A stretch of DNA of 12,789 nucleotides from assembly GCA_964393895.1 (NCBI GenBank), contig CAYMWP010000131.1, forward strand, positions 1-12,789. Reading direction: 5' to 3'. Both the position numbers and the translations under genes were made by a program. The notes below the pieces were generated by a model. It did not search any database. It saw only the letters and a list, made by a program, of their open reading frames with translations, and was not told where the DNA came from. Origin of the DNA: B4-G1 sp964393895 (GTDB lineage: Bacteria; Chloroflexota; Anaerolineae; B4-G1). Positions 5,119-12,735 of the stretch are shown here, one piece after another. Positions within the stretch are counted from its first letter, which is position 1. Each line of letters starts with the position of its first letter.

Positions 5119-7875
5119 CTACGCCTCACGCTCCAGCATTTTCTTCAGCATAATGGGGGCTTGATTCAGCGCATCGTCCAGCCGCCCGGCATCGCGCCCG
5201 CCGGCCTGGGCCAGGGTGGGACGACCGCCGCCGCCGCCGCCGACGGTGCGGGCCATGTCGTGCACCAGCTTGGCCGCGTCTGCGCCGCGTTCCACCAGGT
5301 CGGGAGTGACAGCCACGACGAGGGCCGGGCGCTCGCCCAGCACTGTGCCCAGGGCGACCACGCCGGACCCTATCCGGTCACGGAACCAGTCGGTCATCTC
5401 GCGTAGCACTTCCATGCTGGGCGCGGTCACGCGGGTACTCAACAACGATGTTCCCGCCACTGTTTGGACCTGTTCCAGTAACGCTTCGAACTCGCGGCGC
5501 GCCAATTGCTCCTGGAGGCGGACGATTTTTTTGCGGGCGGATTGCAAATCGTCCAGCAGTCCCAACGTCTTGCGCTCCACCTCGTCCGTCGAGACGCCCA
5601 GGTAAGCGGCCGTGCGGCGCAGGGCGCCCGACTGACGTTCCACCACGTCCACTGCCGCGCGACCGGTCACCGCTTCGATGCGGCGCACTCCCGCTCCAAT
5701 TCCTTCCTCGGAGAGGATGTGGAACAGACCGATCTCGCCCGTCTCGTCCACGTGAGTGCCGCCGCACAATTCCTGGCTGAACGGTTCGTCCGGCCACCCA
5801 ATGCGCAAGACGCGCACTATGTCGCCGTACTTTTCACCAAAGAGGGCAATGATGCCCTCGCTTATGGCCCGTTGGTACTCTTCTTCAGTGACCTGTACCG
5901 GGTAGTTGACCAGGATGGCGTCGTTGACGGAACGGGCCACCAAGTCTAACTCGTCCTCGGTCAGCATGGCGGGGTGCGTAAAGTCAAAGCGCAGCCGGTC
6001 CGGCGCGACCAGCGACCCTGCCTGTTGCACGTGTTCTCCCAAGACGTAGCGCAATTCGCTGTGCAAGAGGTGAGTGGCCGTGTGGTTGCGGGCGATGTCC
6101 ATGCGCCGCGCGTGATCCACGATGGCCCAGACTGCGTCACCGACTCGTGGTTCTCCTCGCCGAACCACGCCGGCGTGGACTATTAGCCCCGGGACCGGTT
6201 GGAGCGCCTCCTGTACCTCGATCTCCCAAATCGGCTCGGTCTCTCCCGGCGGGTAAGATGCGATAAAGCCCGTGTCAGAGACCTGGCCGCCGGACTCGAT
6301 GTAGAAGCAGGTCTCCGGCAGCACTAGCTCGACCCGATCGCCCTCCTGAGCCGACTCGACCAGCTCTCCGTCGCGCAAGATGGCGACGAGAGTTGTCTCC
6401 ATGTCGGTGATCGAATAGGGGTCGTGCGCAACGCCGCCCCCGTCCAATAGTTTTTGTTCTTGCAAGTTTTCCAGAGCTTGTTTGTACCGCTTTAGCGTCT
6501 CTTCGTCGTGGGCCTCGAACTTGTCCGCCTGCCGCCCGCGCTGGCGTTGTTCTTCCAGAGCTGCCTGGTAGCCGGCCTCGTCCACCCCCAGGCCGTATTC
6601 CTCGGCCACGTCGCGCGTGATCTCTAGCGGCAGACCGAAGGTGTCATAGAGCCGGAAGGCCACGTCGCCGGGCAACTTGCTTTCGTGCTTCTCCTTCAAC
6701 TCGGTCAGCACCTGGTCCAACCGCGCCAGGCCGAGGTCGAGCGTGCGCAGGAAGCGCTCTTCTTCCTGGGTGATCGTGGTGAGGATGAATTGTCTGCGGC
6801 TCGCGAGTTCGGGGAACTGTGCTCCCATAGTCTCAATCACGACTTTGGCTACCTCGGCCAGGAAGGGCTGGGTGAAGCCGAGTTTGCGTCCAAAGCGAGC
6901 CGCCCGGCGCAGGATCATGCGCAGTACATAATTGCGTCCTTCGTTGCCGGGGATCACGCCGTCGCCGGTGAGGAAAGTGACCGCCCGCCCATGGTCGGCG
7001 ATGACGCGGTAGGCGACAATGTTCTCCTCCACCTGGGCATCGGTGTGGTCGGCCAGTTCTTGCACGCGCTGGATGATGGGTGTGAACAGGTCGGTCTTGT
7101 AGTTCGAATCTACTCCCTGGAGCACGGCGCTCAGGCGCTCAAAGCCCATACCTGTATCTATGTGCTTGGCTGGCAGCGGGTGTAGGTTGCCGTCGCTGTC
7201 TTTGTTGTACTGGATGAATACCAGATTCCACAGTTCGACGAAACGACTACATTCGCCGTTGACGCGGCAGACGTGATCGGCTTTTCCCTGGCAGTCGCAG
7301 GCCTGGGGGCCTCGGTCGTAGTGGATCTCGCTGCACGGGCCACAGGGGCCGGTGTCGGCCATTTCCCAAAAGTTCTCTTTGCGGCCGTCGTAGAGAATGT
7401 GGTCGGGGGAGATGGTCGTCTCCGAGCGCCAGAATCCGGCCGCCTCCTCGTCGGCTTCCAGTTCACCGAGTTCGTCCTCAAAGACGGTGGCCCACAAGCG
7501 TTCCTGGGGCAGTTCCAGAACCTCGGTCAGGAATTCCCAGGCCCAGCCGATGGCCTCTTTTTTGTAATAGTCGCCAAATGACCAATTACCCAACATCTCG
7601 AAGAAGGTGTGGTGGGTGCCGTCGCGCCCCACGTCCTCCAGGTCGTTGTGCTTGCCGGAGACGCGCATGACCTTCTGTGTGTCAGCAACGCGGGTATAGT
7701 CCCGGCTTCCCAAGCCCAGAAAGACGTCCTTGAATTGGTTCATCCCGGCGTTGGTGAATAACAGCGATGGGTCATCCAGCGGCACCAAGCTGGCGCTGGG
7801 CACGATGGTGTGCTCTTTGGCGGCAAAAAAATCTAGAAAACTGGCGCGAATTTCGGCGCTGGTCATTTTTTTCAT
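5119..7875 (-). CDS. alaS: Alanyl-tRNA synthetase
   Basis: The enzyme charges tRNA-Ala and hydrolyses mischarged Ser- or Gly-tRNA-Ala. The 918-residue product is slightly longer than the 876 residues of the E. coli enzyme. The catalytic core is at the N-terminus, with FTNAGMNQFKD (40-50), THHTFFEMLGNWSFGDYYK (87-105) and DTGMGFERL (240-248). Cysteines cluster at 178-209 (C178, C181, C193, C195, C203, C209), as in AlaRS forms with a metal-binding insert. The editing domain has HTATH (598-602) and CGGTH (704-708), giving the H598/H602/C704/H708 metal site. The C-terminal C-Ala domain has a six-Gly run (879-884) and TLAQAGG. The ATG at 7875 has GAGGG 5 nt upstream and a near-consensus promoter before it. 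It heads the leftward operon. Confidence 0.98.
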   Translation of the reverse strand: MKKMTSAEIRASFLDFFAAKEHTIVPSASLVPLDDPSLLFTNAGMNQFKDVFLGLGSRDYTRVADTQKVMRVSGKHNDLEDVGRDGTHHTFFEMLGNWSFGDYYKKEAIGWAWEFLTEVLELPQERLWATVFEDELGELEADEEAAGFWRSETTISPDHILYDGRKENFWEMADTGPCGPCSEIHYDRGPQACDCQGKADHVCRVNGECSRFVELWNLVFIQYNKDSDGNLHPLPAKHIDTGMGFERLSAVLQGVDSNYKTDLFTPIIQRVQELADHTDAQVEENIVAYRVIADHGRAVTFLTGDGVIPGNEGRNYVLRMILRRAARFGRKLGFTQPFLAEVAKVVIETMGAQFPELASRRQFILTTITQEEERFLRTLDLGLARLDQVLTELKEKHESKLPGDVAFRLYDTFGLPLEITRDVAEEYGLGVDEAGYQAALEEQRQRGRQADKFEAHDEETLKRYKQALENLQEQKLLDGGGVAHDPYSITDMETTLVAILRDGELVESAQEGDRVELVLPETCFYIESGGQVSDTGFIASYPPGETEPIWEIEVQEALQPVPGLIVHAGVVRRGEPRVGDAVWAIVDHARRMDIARNHTATHLLHSELRYVLGEHVQQAGSLVAPDRLRFDFTHPAMLTEDELDLVARSVNDAILVNYPVQVTEEEYQRAISEGIIALFGEKYGDIVRVLRIGWPDEPFSQELCGGTHVDETGEIGLFHILSEEGIGAGVRRIEAVTGRAAVDVVERQSGALRRTAAYLGVSTDEVERKTLGLLDDLQSARKKIVRLQEQLARREFEALLEQVQTVAGTSLLSTRVTAPSMEVLREMTDWFRDRIGSGVVALGTVLGERPALVVAVTPDLVERGADAAKLVHDMARTVGGGGGGRPTLAQAGGRDAGRLDDALNQAPIMLKKMLEREA

Positions 7876-7908
7876 AGTGTCCCTCTAACTTTGCGTGGGC
7901 TGGGCGAT

Positions 7909-7937
7909 ATTGTAGCCGGAAGGGGGGAAACTGTCAA
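7909..7937 (-). promoter_or_regulatory. Sigma-70-type promoter of the alaS operon
   Basis: On the minus strand TTGACA (7937-7932) and TACAAT (7914-7909) are separated by exactly 17 nt. Transcription would start near 7902, leaving a leader of about 27 nt. That is too short for a T-box or riboswitch. Confidence 0.85.
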
Positions 7938-7946
7938 CTGATTTAT

Positions 7947-7961
7947 CGCGCGCGCGCGCGC
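7947..7961. repeat. (CG)7C alternating tract between divergent promoters
   Basis: A 15-nt uninterrupted C/G alternation lies between the -35 box of alaS (7932-7937) and that of the response regulator gene (7966-7971). Alternating CG is the classic Z-DNA-prone sequence under negative supercoiling. Confidence 0.8.
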
Positions 7962-7965
7962 TCGC

Positions 7966-7994
7966 TTGCCTTTGCTTGCCAGCTAGTGTATACT
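7966..7994 (+). promoter_or_regulatory. Sigma-70-type promoter of the signalling cluster
   Basis: TTGCCT (7966-7971) and TATACT (7989-7994) are 17 nt apart. The start site would be near 8001, giving a leader of about 42 nt before the ATG at 8044. GGGGAG at 8029-8034 is the ribosome binding site. Confidence 0.75.
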
Positions 7995-8043
7995 CATTTC
8001 AGGAGTGCGCAAGTGACCGTTTGCAATTGGGGAGTAGATAGAT

Positions 8044-8427
8044 ATGTCTAAAAAGATTCTCATCGTTGACGACGAGGTCTACATCCGAGCATTGCTGGAG
8101 CAGACTCTGGAGGACTTGGAGGGAGCCGGCGTCGAAATTTTGTCGGTGAGCAACGGACAGGAAGCCTGGAAGGTCGCCCAGAGCGAGCGTCCCGATCTGG
8201 TCATTGTGGACGTGATGATGCCGGGCATCTCTGGCTACAAAGTATGCCAGCTTATCAAGAGTGATGCTGCTCTCTCGCACGCCCACGTCATTATGCTCAC
8301 CGCCAGAGGGCAGGAGATAGACCGGCTGCATGGCGCCGAGGTGGGCGCTAACGAGTACATGACCAAGCCCTTCGACCCCGATTATCTCATCGAACGCGCC
8401 ACCGATGTGTTAGGTATTGGAGTGTAG
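8044..8427 (+). CDS. Single-domain response regulator (CheY-like receiver)
   Basis: The 127-residue product is a lone receiver domain with no output domain. ILIVDDE places the acidic pair at D9/D10. D56 in VIVDVMMPG is the phospho-acceptor, T86 is the switch Thr, and K108 in TKPF is the conserved Lys. The ATG has GGGGAG 9 nt upstream. It lies 130 nt before the histidine kinase gene on the same strand, behind its own promoter. It probably acts as a diffusible phosphate carrier to or from that kinase, or binds a target protein when phosphorylated. The partner is inferred from position only. Confidence 0.93.
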   Translation: MSKKILIVDDEVYIRALLEQTLEDLEGAGVEILSVSNGQEAWKVAQSERPDLVIVDVMMPGISGYKVCQLIKSDAALSHAHVIMLTARGQEIDRLHGAEVGANEYMTKPFDPDYLIERATDVLGIGV

Positions 8428-8444
8428 TGCTTGGCCTCAGTATG

Positions 8445-8521
8445 TCCACAAGTCTCAGTGTCCTCCGCGCCTCTGTGGTGAAAAAACGATCACCTCGAAT
8501 AGACATCTGCATACTTGTGGA
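8445..8521. repeat. Inverted repeat flanking a repeat-like spacer before the kinase gene
   Basis: TCCACAAGT at 8445-8453 and ACTTGTGGA at 8513-8521 form a perfect 9-bp inverted repeat. Between them, 8458-8487 carries a GTGTCC-CTC-CTCTGTGG pattern that resembles the right end of the element at 371-475 (GTGTCC, then CTCTTTGG). This looks like a degenerate member of the same repeat type inserted between the response regulator and kinase genes. Confidence 0.45.
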
Positions 8522-8543
8522 TCTATTGAGCCTATCTCGTCTC

Positions 8544-8548
8544 GGGAG
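8544..8548 (+). promoter_or_regulatory. Ribosome binding site fixing the GTG start of the kinase gene
   Basis: GGGAG lies 9 nt before the GTG at 8558, and the receiver domain begins right after it (TGEKILIVEDE). The open frame upstream to 8417 runs through repeat-like DNA and overlaps the previous gene, so it is not used. Confidence 0.7.
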
Positions 8549-8557
8549 AATGGTTTC

Positions 8558-10777
8558 GTGACCGGGGAGAAAATCCTGATCGTAGAAGATGAACCAGATA
8601 TTTCCCTGATAATGACCGCCGCTATGCGAGACAACGGCTATCGCGCCCTCGTCGCTCGCGACGGCGCCGAGGGATTGGACCTGGCGCTGCGCGAACGACC
8701 GGACTTGATTCTCCTGGATCTGCGCCTGCCAGAGATGAACGGTATACAGGTTCTCCACAGCCTACGCGAACACGAGGCGAACGTACCAGTCGTAGTAGTG
8801 ACCGCCTGGAGATCGCAAGAGCTGGTCATCGAGGCGCTGCGGCTGGGCGTCAAGGACTATCTCAATAAACCCTTCGCCCTGGCAGACCTGCTGGGAGTAG
8901 TGGAGCGCGCCCTGACCGAAGATCGCCTGCGCCGTGAGCGAGACGAGCTGACCGAGCAATTGCTGATTTCCAACCAGGAACTAGAGCTACGGGCGCGCAA
9001 CCTGATGTTGATCAATCGCGTCTCTACCACCCTGACTTCTTTATTGGACGCTTACGATATTTTGGCTCTGGCCGTCCAACACGTGGTAGAGGTCAGCGGC
9101 GCAGACTATGGCGGCGCGCTCGTACTGGAACGAGATGGGCGGCACGGTCAGATCATTGCCGAGCACCCCAGTCCCAAACTTGGCGACCTTCGGCTGTCTC
9201 TCCCCAGCTCCCCCTCGGCACGACGGGCGATGGAATTGGGTATTCCTTATGCGTTCAAAGATGCCGCCAGTTACCCACTACCGGAGAGCTCTCAAGAGAC
9301 GGTTTCTTCACTGGGGTTTGGTTCGTTGCTCCTGGTGCCCCTGGTGGCCCGAAGTGAGTTGATCGGCGTTCTGCTCCTGGCTTCTCTAGGACAGCCTCGG
9401 CCCTTCTCTGACGAAGAGAGGGAGATCTGCCAAACGGTAGCCAGCCAGGCGGCGGCGGCTGTGGCTAATGCCCGGCTCTTGCAGGACGCTCAGCAGCAGA
9501 AACGGGCCCTGGCTCGCAAAACGCAAGAGTTGACGGAAGAATCGAGTAAACTGGACGCTATTCTCAGCAACATCGCCGATGGGCTGGTGGTGACCGATCC
9601 CACGGGGCGCATTATTTTGAGCAATCCGGTCTTTCGGGAGATGGCCGGCCTGCCGCCAGATCGCTCGCTGCGTGACCTCTTGTTGGCGGGCTGTTTTCCT
9701 GTGGCGGATCTGCAGTCCCTCGTCTCCCGCGCTCAAGAGGAACCCGACCAGGTAGTCACCGGGGATATCGAATTGCCCGACGGACAGGTACTAAGGGCCT
9801 CCGCCACCGCCATGCGTCTCCGGCCAACGCTCTTGGACCCGGCGCAGGAGGAGCGGGTCGCTGGCGTGGCAACGGTTTTGCGGGACATCACCCACGAGGT
9901 CGAAGTGGATCGTATGAAGACTGATTTTGTCTCCGCCGTCTCCCACGAGTTACGCTCTCCTCTCACCGCCATTCTGGGTTTTGCCAACCTGATCCGGCGG
10001 GACTTGCAGCGCTCGGTCTCCCCCCACTTGGGCTCCGACGGACGGGCCGCCCAGGTCATTGAGCGTGTCCTGGGAAACCTGACCATCATCGAGAAAGAGA
10101 GCGAGCGCCTCACACAACTCGTCAACGACCTGCTGGATATTGCTACACTGGAGGCCAGCCAGATGGAGTGGCAGATGGACGAGACTGATCTGGGAGCGGT
10201 GATCGAGGGCGCCGTCTCTGCTACCATTGCTCTGGCGCAGGAAAAGGGGTTATCCATCCGGGTCTATTTGCCTCCCCAGGGGTTGCCTCCGATCCACGGT
10301 CATCACGACCGGCTGTCCCAGGTCATGATCAACCTGCTCTCCAACGCGATCAAGTTCACCGGGCGGGGCAGTATACAAGTGCGCGGCTGGACACTGAACG
10401 CGCACGATGGAACGTTGCATACCTACGGCCCCACCCCCCCGTCCTACAGAGCGGGCTCAAAAGATCGGGCCGCGTTGGCCGAGCAACCGTTCTCGGATGG
10501 GGATTGGGCCGTGATCAGCGTCGCCGACACGGGTATCGGCATACAGGCCGAGGATCTGGCCCGGATATTTGAAAAGTTCACCCAGGCGGGGGAGACACTG
10601 ACTGAAAAACCCAGGGGGACGGGATTGGGGCTGGCCATCTGCAAGGAAATCGTCGAGCGCCACGGAGGCCATATCTGGGTCAAAAGCGAGCAGGGTGAGG
10701 GTAGCATCTTTTCCTTCGCCTTGCCTCTACGGTCAGAAACTCGGGAGACCGAGTGCGTCATCGAGAATGGGGGATAG
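8558..10777 (+). CDS. REC-GAF-PAS sensor histidine kinase (receiver at N-terminus)
   Basis: The 739-residue product has no membrane segment and is probably cytoplasmic. Domains in order are a receiver (about 4-120; E10/D11, phospho-acceptor D54, T82, K104), a coiled coil (about 122-150), GAF (about 160-308), a coiled coil (310-332), PAS (about 331-447), HisKA with phospho-accepting H463 in SHELRSPLTA, and HATPase_c. The ATPase has N596 in the N box (NLLSNAIKF), DTGIG (657-661), an F box at FEKF and GTGLGL (687-692). About 35 extra residues (611-648) separate the N box from DTGIG, longer than usual. A receiver ahead of the kinase suggests that its activity is set by phosphate from another kinase or from the upstream regulator. 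The stop is 4 nt before the next gene's start, so the two are translationally coupled. Start GTG 8558 is chosen from its ribosome binding site. Confidence 0.92.
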   Translation: MTGEKILIVEDEPDISLIMTAAMRDNGYRALVARDGAEGLDLALRERPDLILLDLRLPEMNGIQVLHSLREHEANVPVVVVTAWRSQELVIEALRLGVKDYLNKPFALADLLGVVERALTEDRLRRERDELTEQLLISNQELELRARNLMLINRVSTTLTSLLDAYDILALAVQHVVEVSGADYGGALVLERDGRHGQIIAEHPSPKLGDLRLSLPSSPSARRAMELGIPYAFKDAASYPLPESSQETVSSLGFGSLLLVPLVARSELIGVLLLASLGQPRPFSDEEREICQTVASQAAAAVANARLLQDAQQQKRALARKTQELTEESSKLDAILSNIADGLVVTDPTGRIILSNPVFREMAGLPPDRSLRDLLLAGCFPVADLQSLVSRAQEEPDQVVTGDIELPDGQVLRASATAMRLRPTLLDPAQEERVAGVATVLRDITHEVEVDRMKTDFVSAVSHELRSPLTAILGFANLIRRDLQRSVSPHLGSDGRAAQVIERVLGNLTIIEKESERLTQLVNDLLDIATLEASQMEWQMDETDLGAVIEGAVSATIALAQEKGLSIRVYLPPQGLPPIHGHHDRLSQVMINLLSNAIKFTGRGSIQVRGWTLNAHDGTLHTYGPTPPSYRAGSKDRAALAEQPFSDGDWAVISVADTGIGIQAEDLARIFEKFTQAGETLTEKPRGTGLGLAICKEIVERHGGHIWVKSEQGEGSIFSFALPLRSETRETECVIENGG

Positions 10778-10781
10778 GCAA

Positions 10782-12704
10782 GTGAAGAGAGACATTGATC
10801 TAAAAAAACTGATCCGTCCCCGACAGCTCGCGACTTTGCTCCATGATTGCGCGTCGCTGTTGGGACCAAGCATCTCCCTGGCCGTGAGCGATGAGACAGG
10901 CCATCTCCTGGCTAGTTACCGCTCCTTTCCCGAGCACGTCGCGCCAGCCATCCTGGAAAGCGTGCGCCAAACGGCGGCCTGCGACCAACCCGAGGTCGTG
11001 GAGACGCCTCTAGGGACGGCGACTCCCATCTGTGTGGAGAGGGAATGGGCGGGGCTACTCATAGCGACCGGCTCATTACCGGCGCTGGACCGGACGCGGG
11101 CCGCACTGACGACGACGAGACACGCGGTCGAATTGATAGCCGATGTCGCCCTCGCAAAACGGGCCATTGCCCAGGAGACCCTGGAGCGCTACCGAGAGAT
11201 CAACCTGCTTTACAATATGGGGGACACGTTAGCCACTTGCCTGGATGTGAACGAGCTTCCCCAGCGAACGCTGGTCGAGTCGAACAAACTCATCCAGGCC
11301 CGGTGGGGCGTGATCATGCTCCACGAGGAGGAGGAGGGAAAGCTGACCATCGCTGCCAGTATCGGGCCAACGGAGAGGCTGGTAAAGGTTGTCCTGGAGG
11401 CGCGCACGCTAATGGAGGAGGCGTCTCGTAGCGGCAAATCCCTGATCGTCAACGACTTTGTCGAGGAGGAGCGGCAGATGCCGCTTTTGATCGTCCCCCT
11501 GCGCACCTCCGAGCGACGGCTGGGAATTATCCTCTTGATAGACAAGGCCGGTGAGGAGGGATTCACTGCGGGAGATGAAAAACTGCTGACCGCTCTATCC
11601 TGGCAGGCGGCCATTTCCTTGGATAACGCCCGCCTCTTTGATAACGTGCGCCGTCAGCGGGACGAGATCGCCACGATGAAGAACTATATGGACAATATCT
11701 TTGCCAGCATCGCCAGCGGCGTCATCACTACGGATACCCAGCACGTCATCACCACCTTCAACCAGGCCGCCGAGGAGATATTGGGAGTCTCGGCTCAGTA
11801 TGTGGTGAATCGCCATTACCAGCAGGCGCTCGACTTTTTGTGCGACACCCCTCTGCCTACTTTTATGGAGAACGTGAGCCAGAACATCAGAACCAGGATG
11901 GTTCGCGAGATCAGCCCGCGCCTGCCCCTGGGAGAGCAGATTTATTTGAACCTGAGTCTTTCCACGTTGCGGGGCAGCGGGGGGGAGAACCTGGGAGTGG
12001 CAATCGTGATGGATGATGTCACAGATAAACGCCGTCACGAGAAAGAGAGCGCCCTGGTGCGGCGTTACCTCCCGAACGAGTTGGTGGACCGGTTGCCTGA
12101 CGATTTAGCCGAACTGGGGCTGCACGGGGAGCGGCGGACGATCACCGCTTTCTTTGCCGACCTGCGAGGTTTCACCAAATACAGCGAGAGTCATCCTTCG
12201 GAAAAAGTCTTCGAGGTACTCAACGGTTACCTGGCCCTGGCCGAGAGAGAGGTCCGCCGTCATCGGGGCATCGTGGACAAGTATATGGGCGATGCGGTTA
12301 TGGCGCTCTTCAATACGCCGCTACTGGAGGAAAAGGAGCACGCCTGGTGCGCGGTGCAAGCGGCCTGGGCGTTGAAAAAAGCATCCCAGGCTCACTATGA
12401 GAACATCACCCCTGAGGAACAGCTCTTCGTGGGCATAGGCATCTGCACGGGAGAGGCCGTGGTGGGCAACGTGGGAGCCGAAGGTCGTATGGAGTACACC
12501 GCCATCGGCAACCCGGTCAACCTGGGCTTTCACTTGCAGGGGTGCGCCGAGCCAGGGCAGATCCTTCTCTGCTGTAATACGTGGGAGGTGGTGCGCGATC
12601 GGGTGCAGGCCAACCCTGTGAAGGTGGTGGGGGTCAAAGGACACAGCGACACCACCATTGCCTACGAGTTGTTGGGGTTGATCGTCCCCGACCAACTTGA
12701 CTAA
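10782..12704 (+). CDS. GAF-PAS class III adenylate/guanylate cyclase
   Basis: The product is about 640 residues and soluble. Residues 1-125 look like a divergent GAF-type sensor (ISLAVSDETGHLLASY, then TPICVEREWAGLLIATG). A GAF domain (about 145-290), a PAS domain (about 300-415) and the common linker RRYLPNELVDRL follow. The cyclase domain (about 450-632) comes last. Metal-binding Asp residues are D460 (FFADLRGFT) and D504 (YMGDAVMALF), 44 residues apart as in known enzymes. K500 and T573 occupy the adenine-specifying positions, so cAMP and subclass IIIb are expected. N580 is present, but H584 stands where the transition-state Arg normally sits (VNLGFHLQ instead of VNLAxRLE). GTG 10782 is chosen because GGGGG lies 8 nt upstream. 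ATG 10767, in frame and overlapping the kinase stop, would add five residues. Confidence 0.9.
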   Translation: MKRDIDLKKLIRPRQLATLLHDCASLLGPSISLAVSDETGHLLASYRSFPEHVAPAILESVRQTAACDQPEVVETPLGTATPICVEREWAGLLIATGSLPALDRTRAALTTTRHAVELIADVALAKRAIAQETLERYREINLLYNMGDTLATCLDVNELPQRTLVESNKLIQARWGVIMLHEEEEGKLTIAASIGPTERLVKVVLEARTLMEEASRSGKSLIVNDFVEEERQMPLLIVPLRTSERRLGIILLIDKAGEEGFTAGDEKLLTALSWQAAISLDNARLFDNVRRQRDEIATMKNYMDNIFASIASGVITTDTQHVITTFNQAAEEILGVSAQYVVNRHYQQALDFLCDTPLPTFMENVSQNIRTRMVREISPRLPLGEQIYLNLSLSTLRGSGGENLGVAIVMDDVTDKRRHEKESALVRRYLPNELVDRLPDDLAELGLHGERRTITAFFADLRGFTKYSESHPSEKVFEVLNGYLALAEREVRRHRGIVDKYMGDAVMALFNTPLLEEKEHAWCAVQAAWALKKASQAHYENITPEEQLFVGIGICTGEAVVGNVGAEGRMEYTAIGNPVNLGFHLQGCAEPGQILLCCNTWEVVRDRVQANPVKVVGVKGHSDTTIAYELLGLIVPDQLD

Positions 12705-12725
12705 TCGGGCAAGTTGCGCTATCCT
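12697..12725 (+). promoter_or_regulatory. Candidate promoter of tRNA-Sec overlapping the cyclase stop codon
   Basis: TTGACT (12697-12702) and TATCCT (12720-12725) are 17 nt apart, and the expected start near 12732 lies just before the tRNA at 12736. The -35 box covers the last cyclase codons and the T of its TAA. The -10 box matches consensus at 4 of 6 bases. Confidence 0.5.
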
Positions 12726-12735
12726 TACCGCGCCT

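Noticed and set aside
4043..5164. 373-residue open frame on the plus strand
   Set aside because: Although long, it is antisense to the baseplate J-like gene and has no recognisable domain. The minus-strand frame has clear domains, a membrane helix and operon context.
7876..7902. T-box or riboswitch upstream of alaS
   Set aside because: The predicted leader is only about 27 nt, too short for any known tRNA- or ligand-sensing leader.
8417..8557. 47-residue N-terminal extension of the kinase
   Set aside because: It would be translated from repeat-like DNA and overlap the previous gene. The GTG at 8558 has GGGAG at good distance and leads directly into the receiver domain.
10695..10781. 29-residue N-terminal extension of the cyclase
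   Set aside because: It overlaps the end of the kinase gene and encodes a sequence with no domain. ATG 10767 or GTG 10782 is more credible.
8044..12704. Selenoprotein gene in this window
   Set aside because: All three rightward genes end in TAG or TAA and no in-frame UGA is needed to complete any domain. The five leftward genes are likewise complete without UGA read-through.
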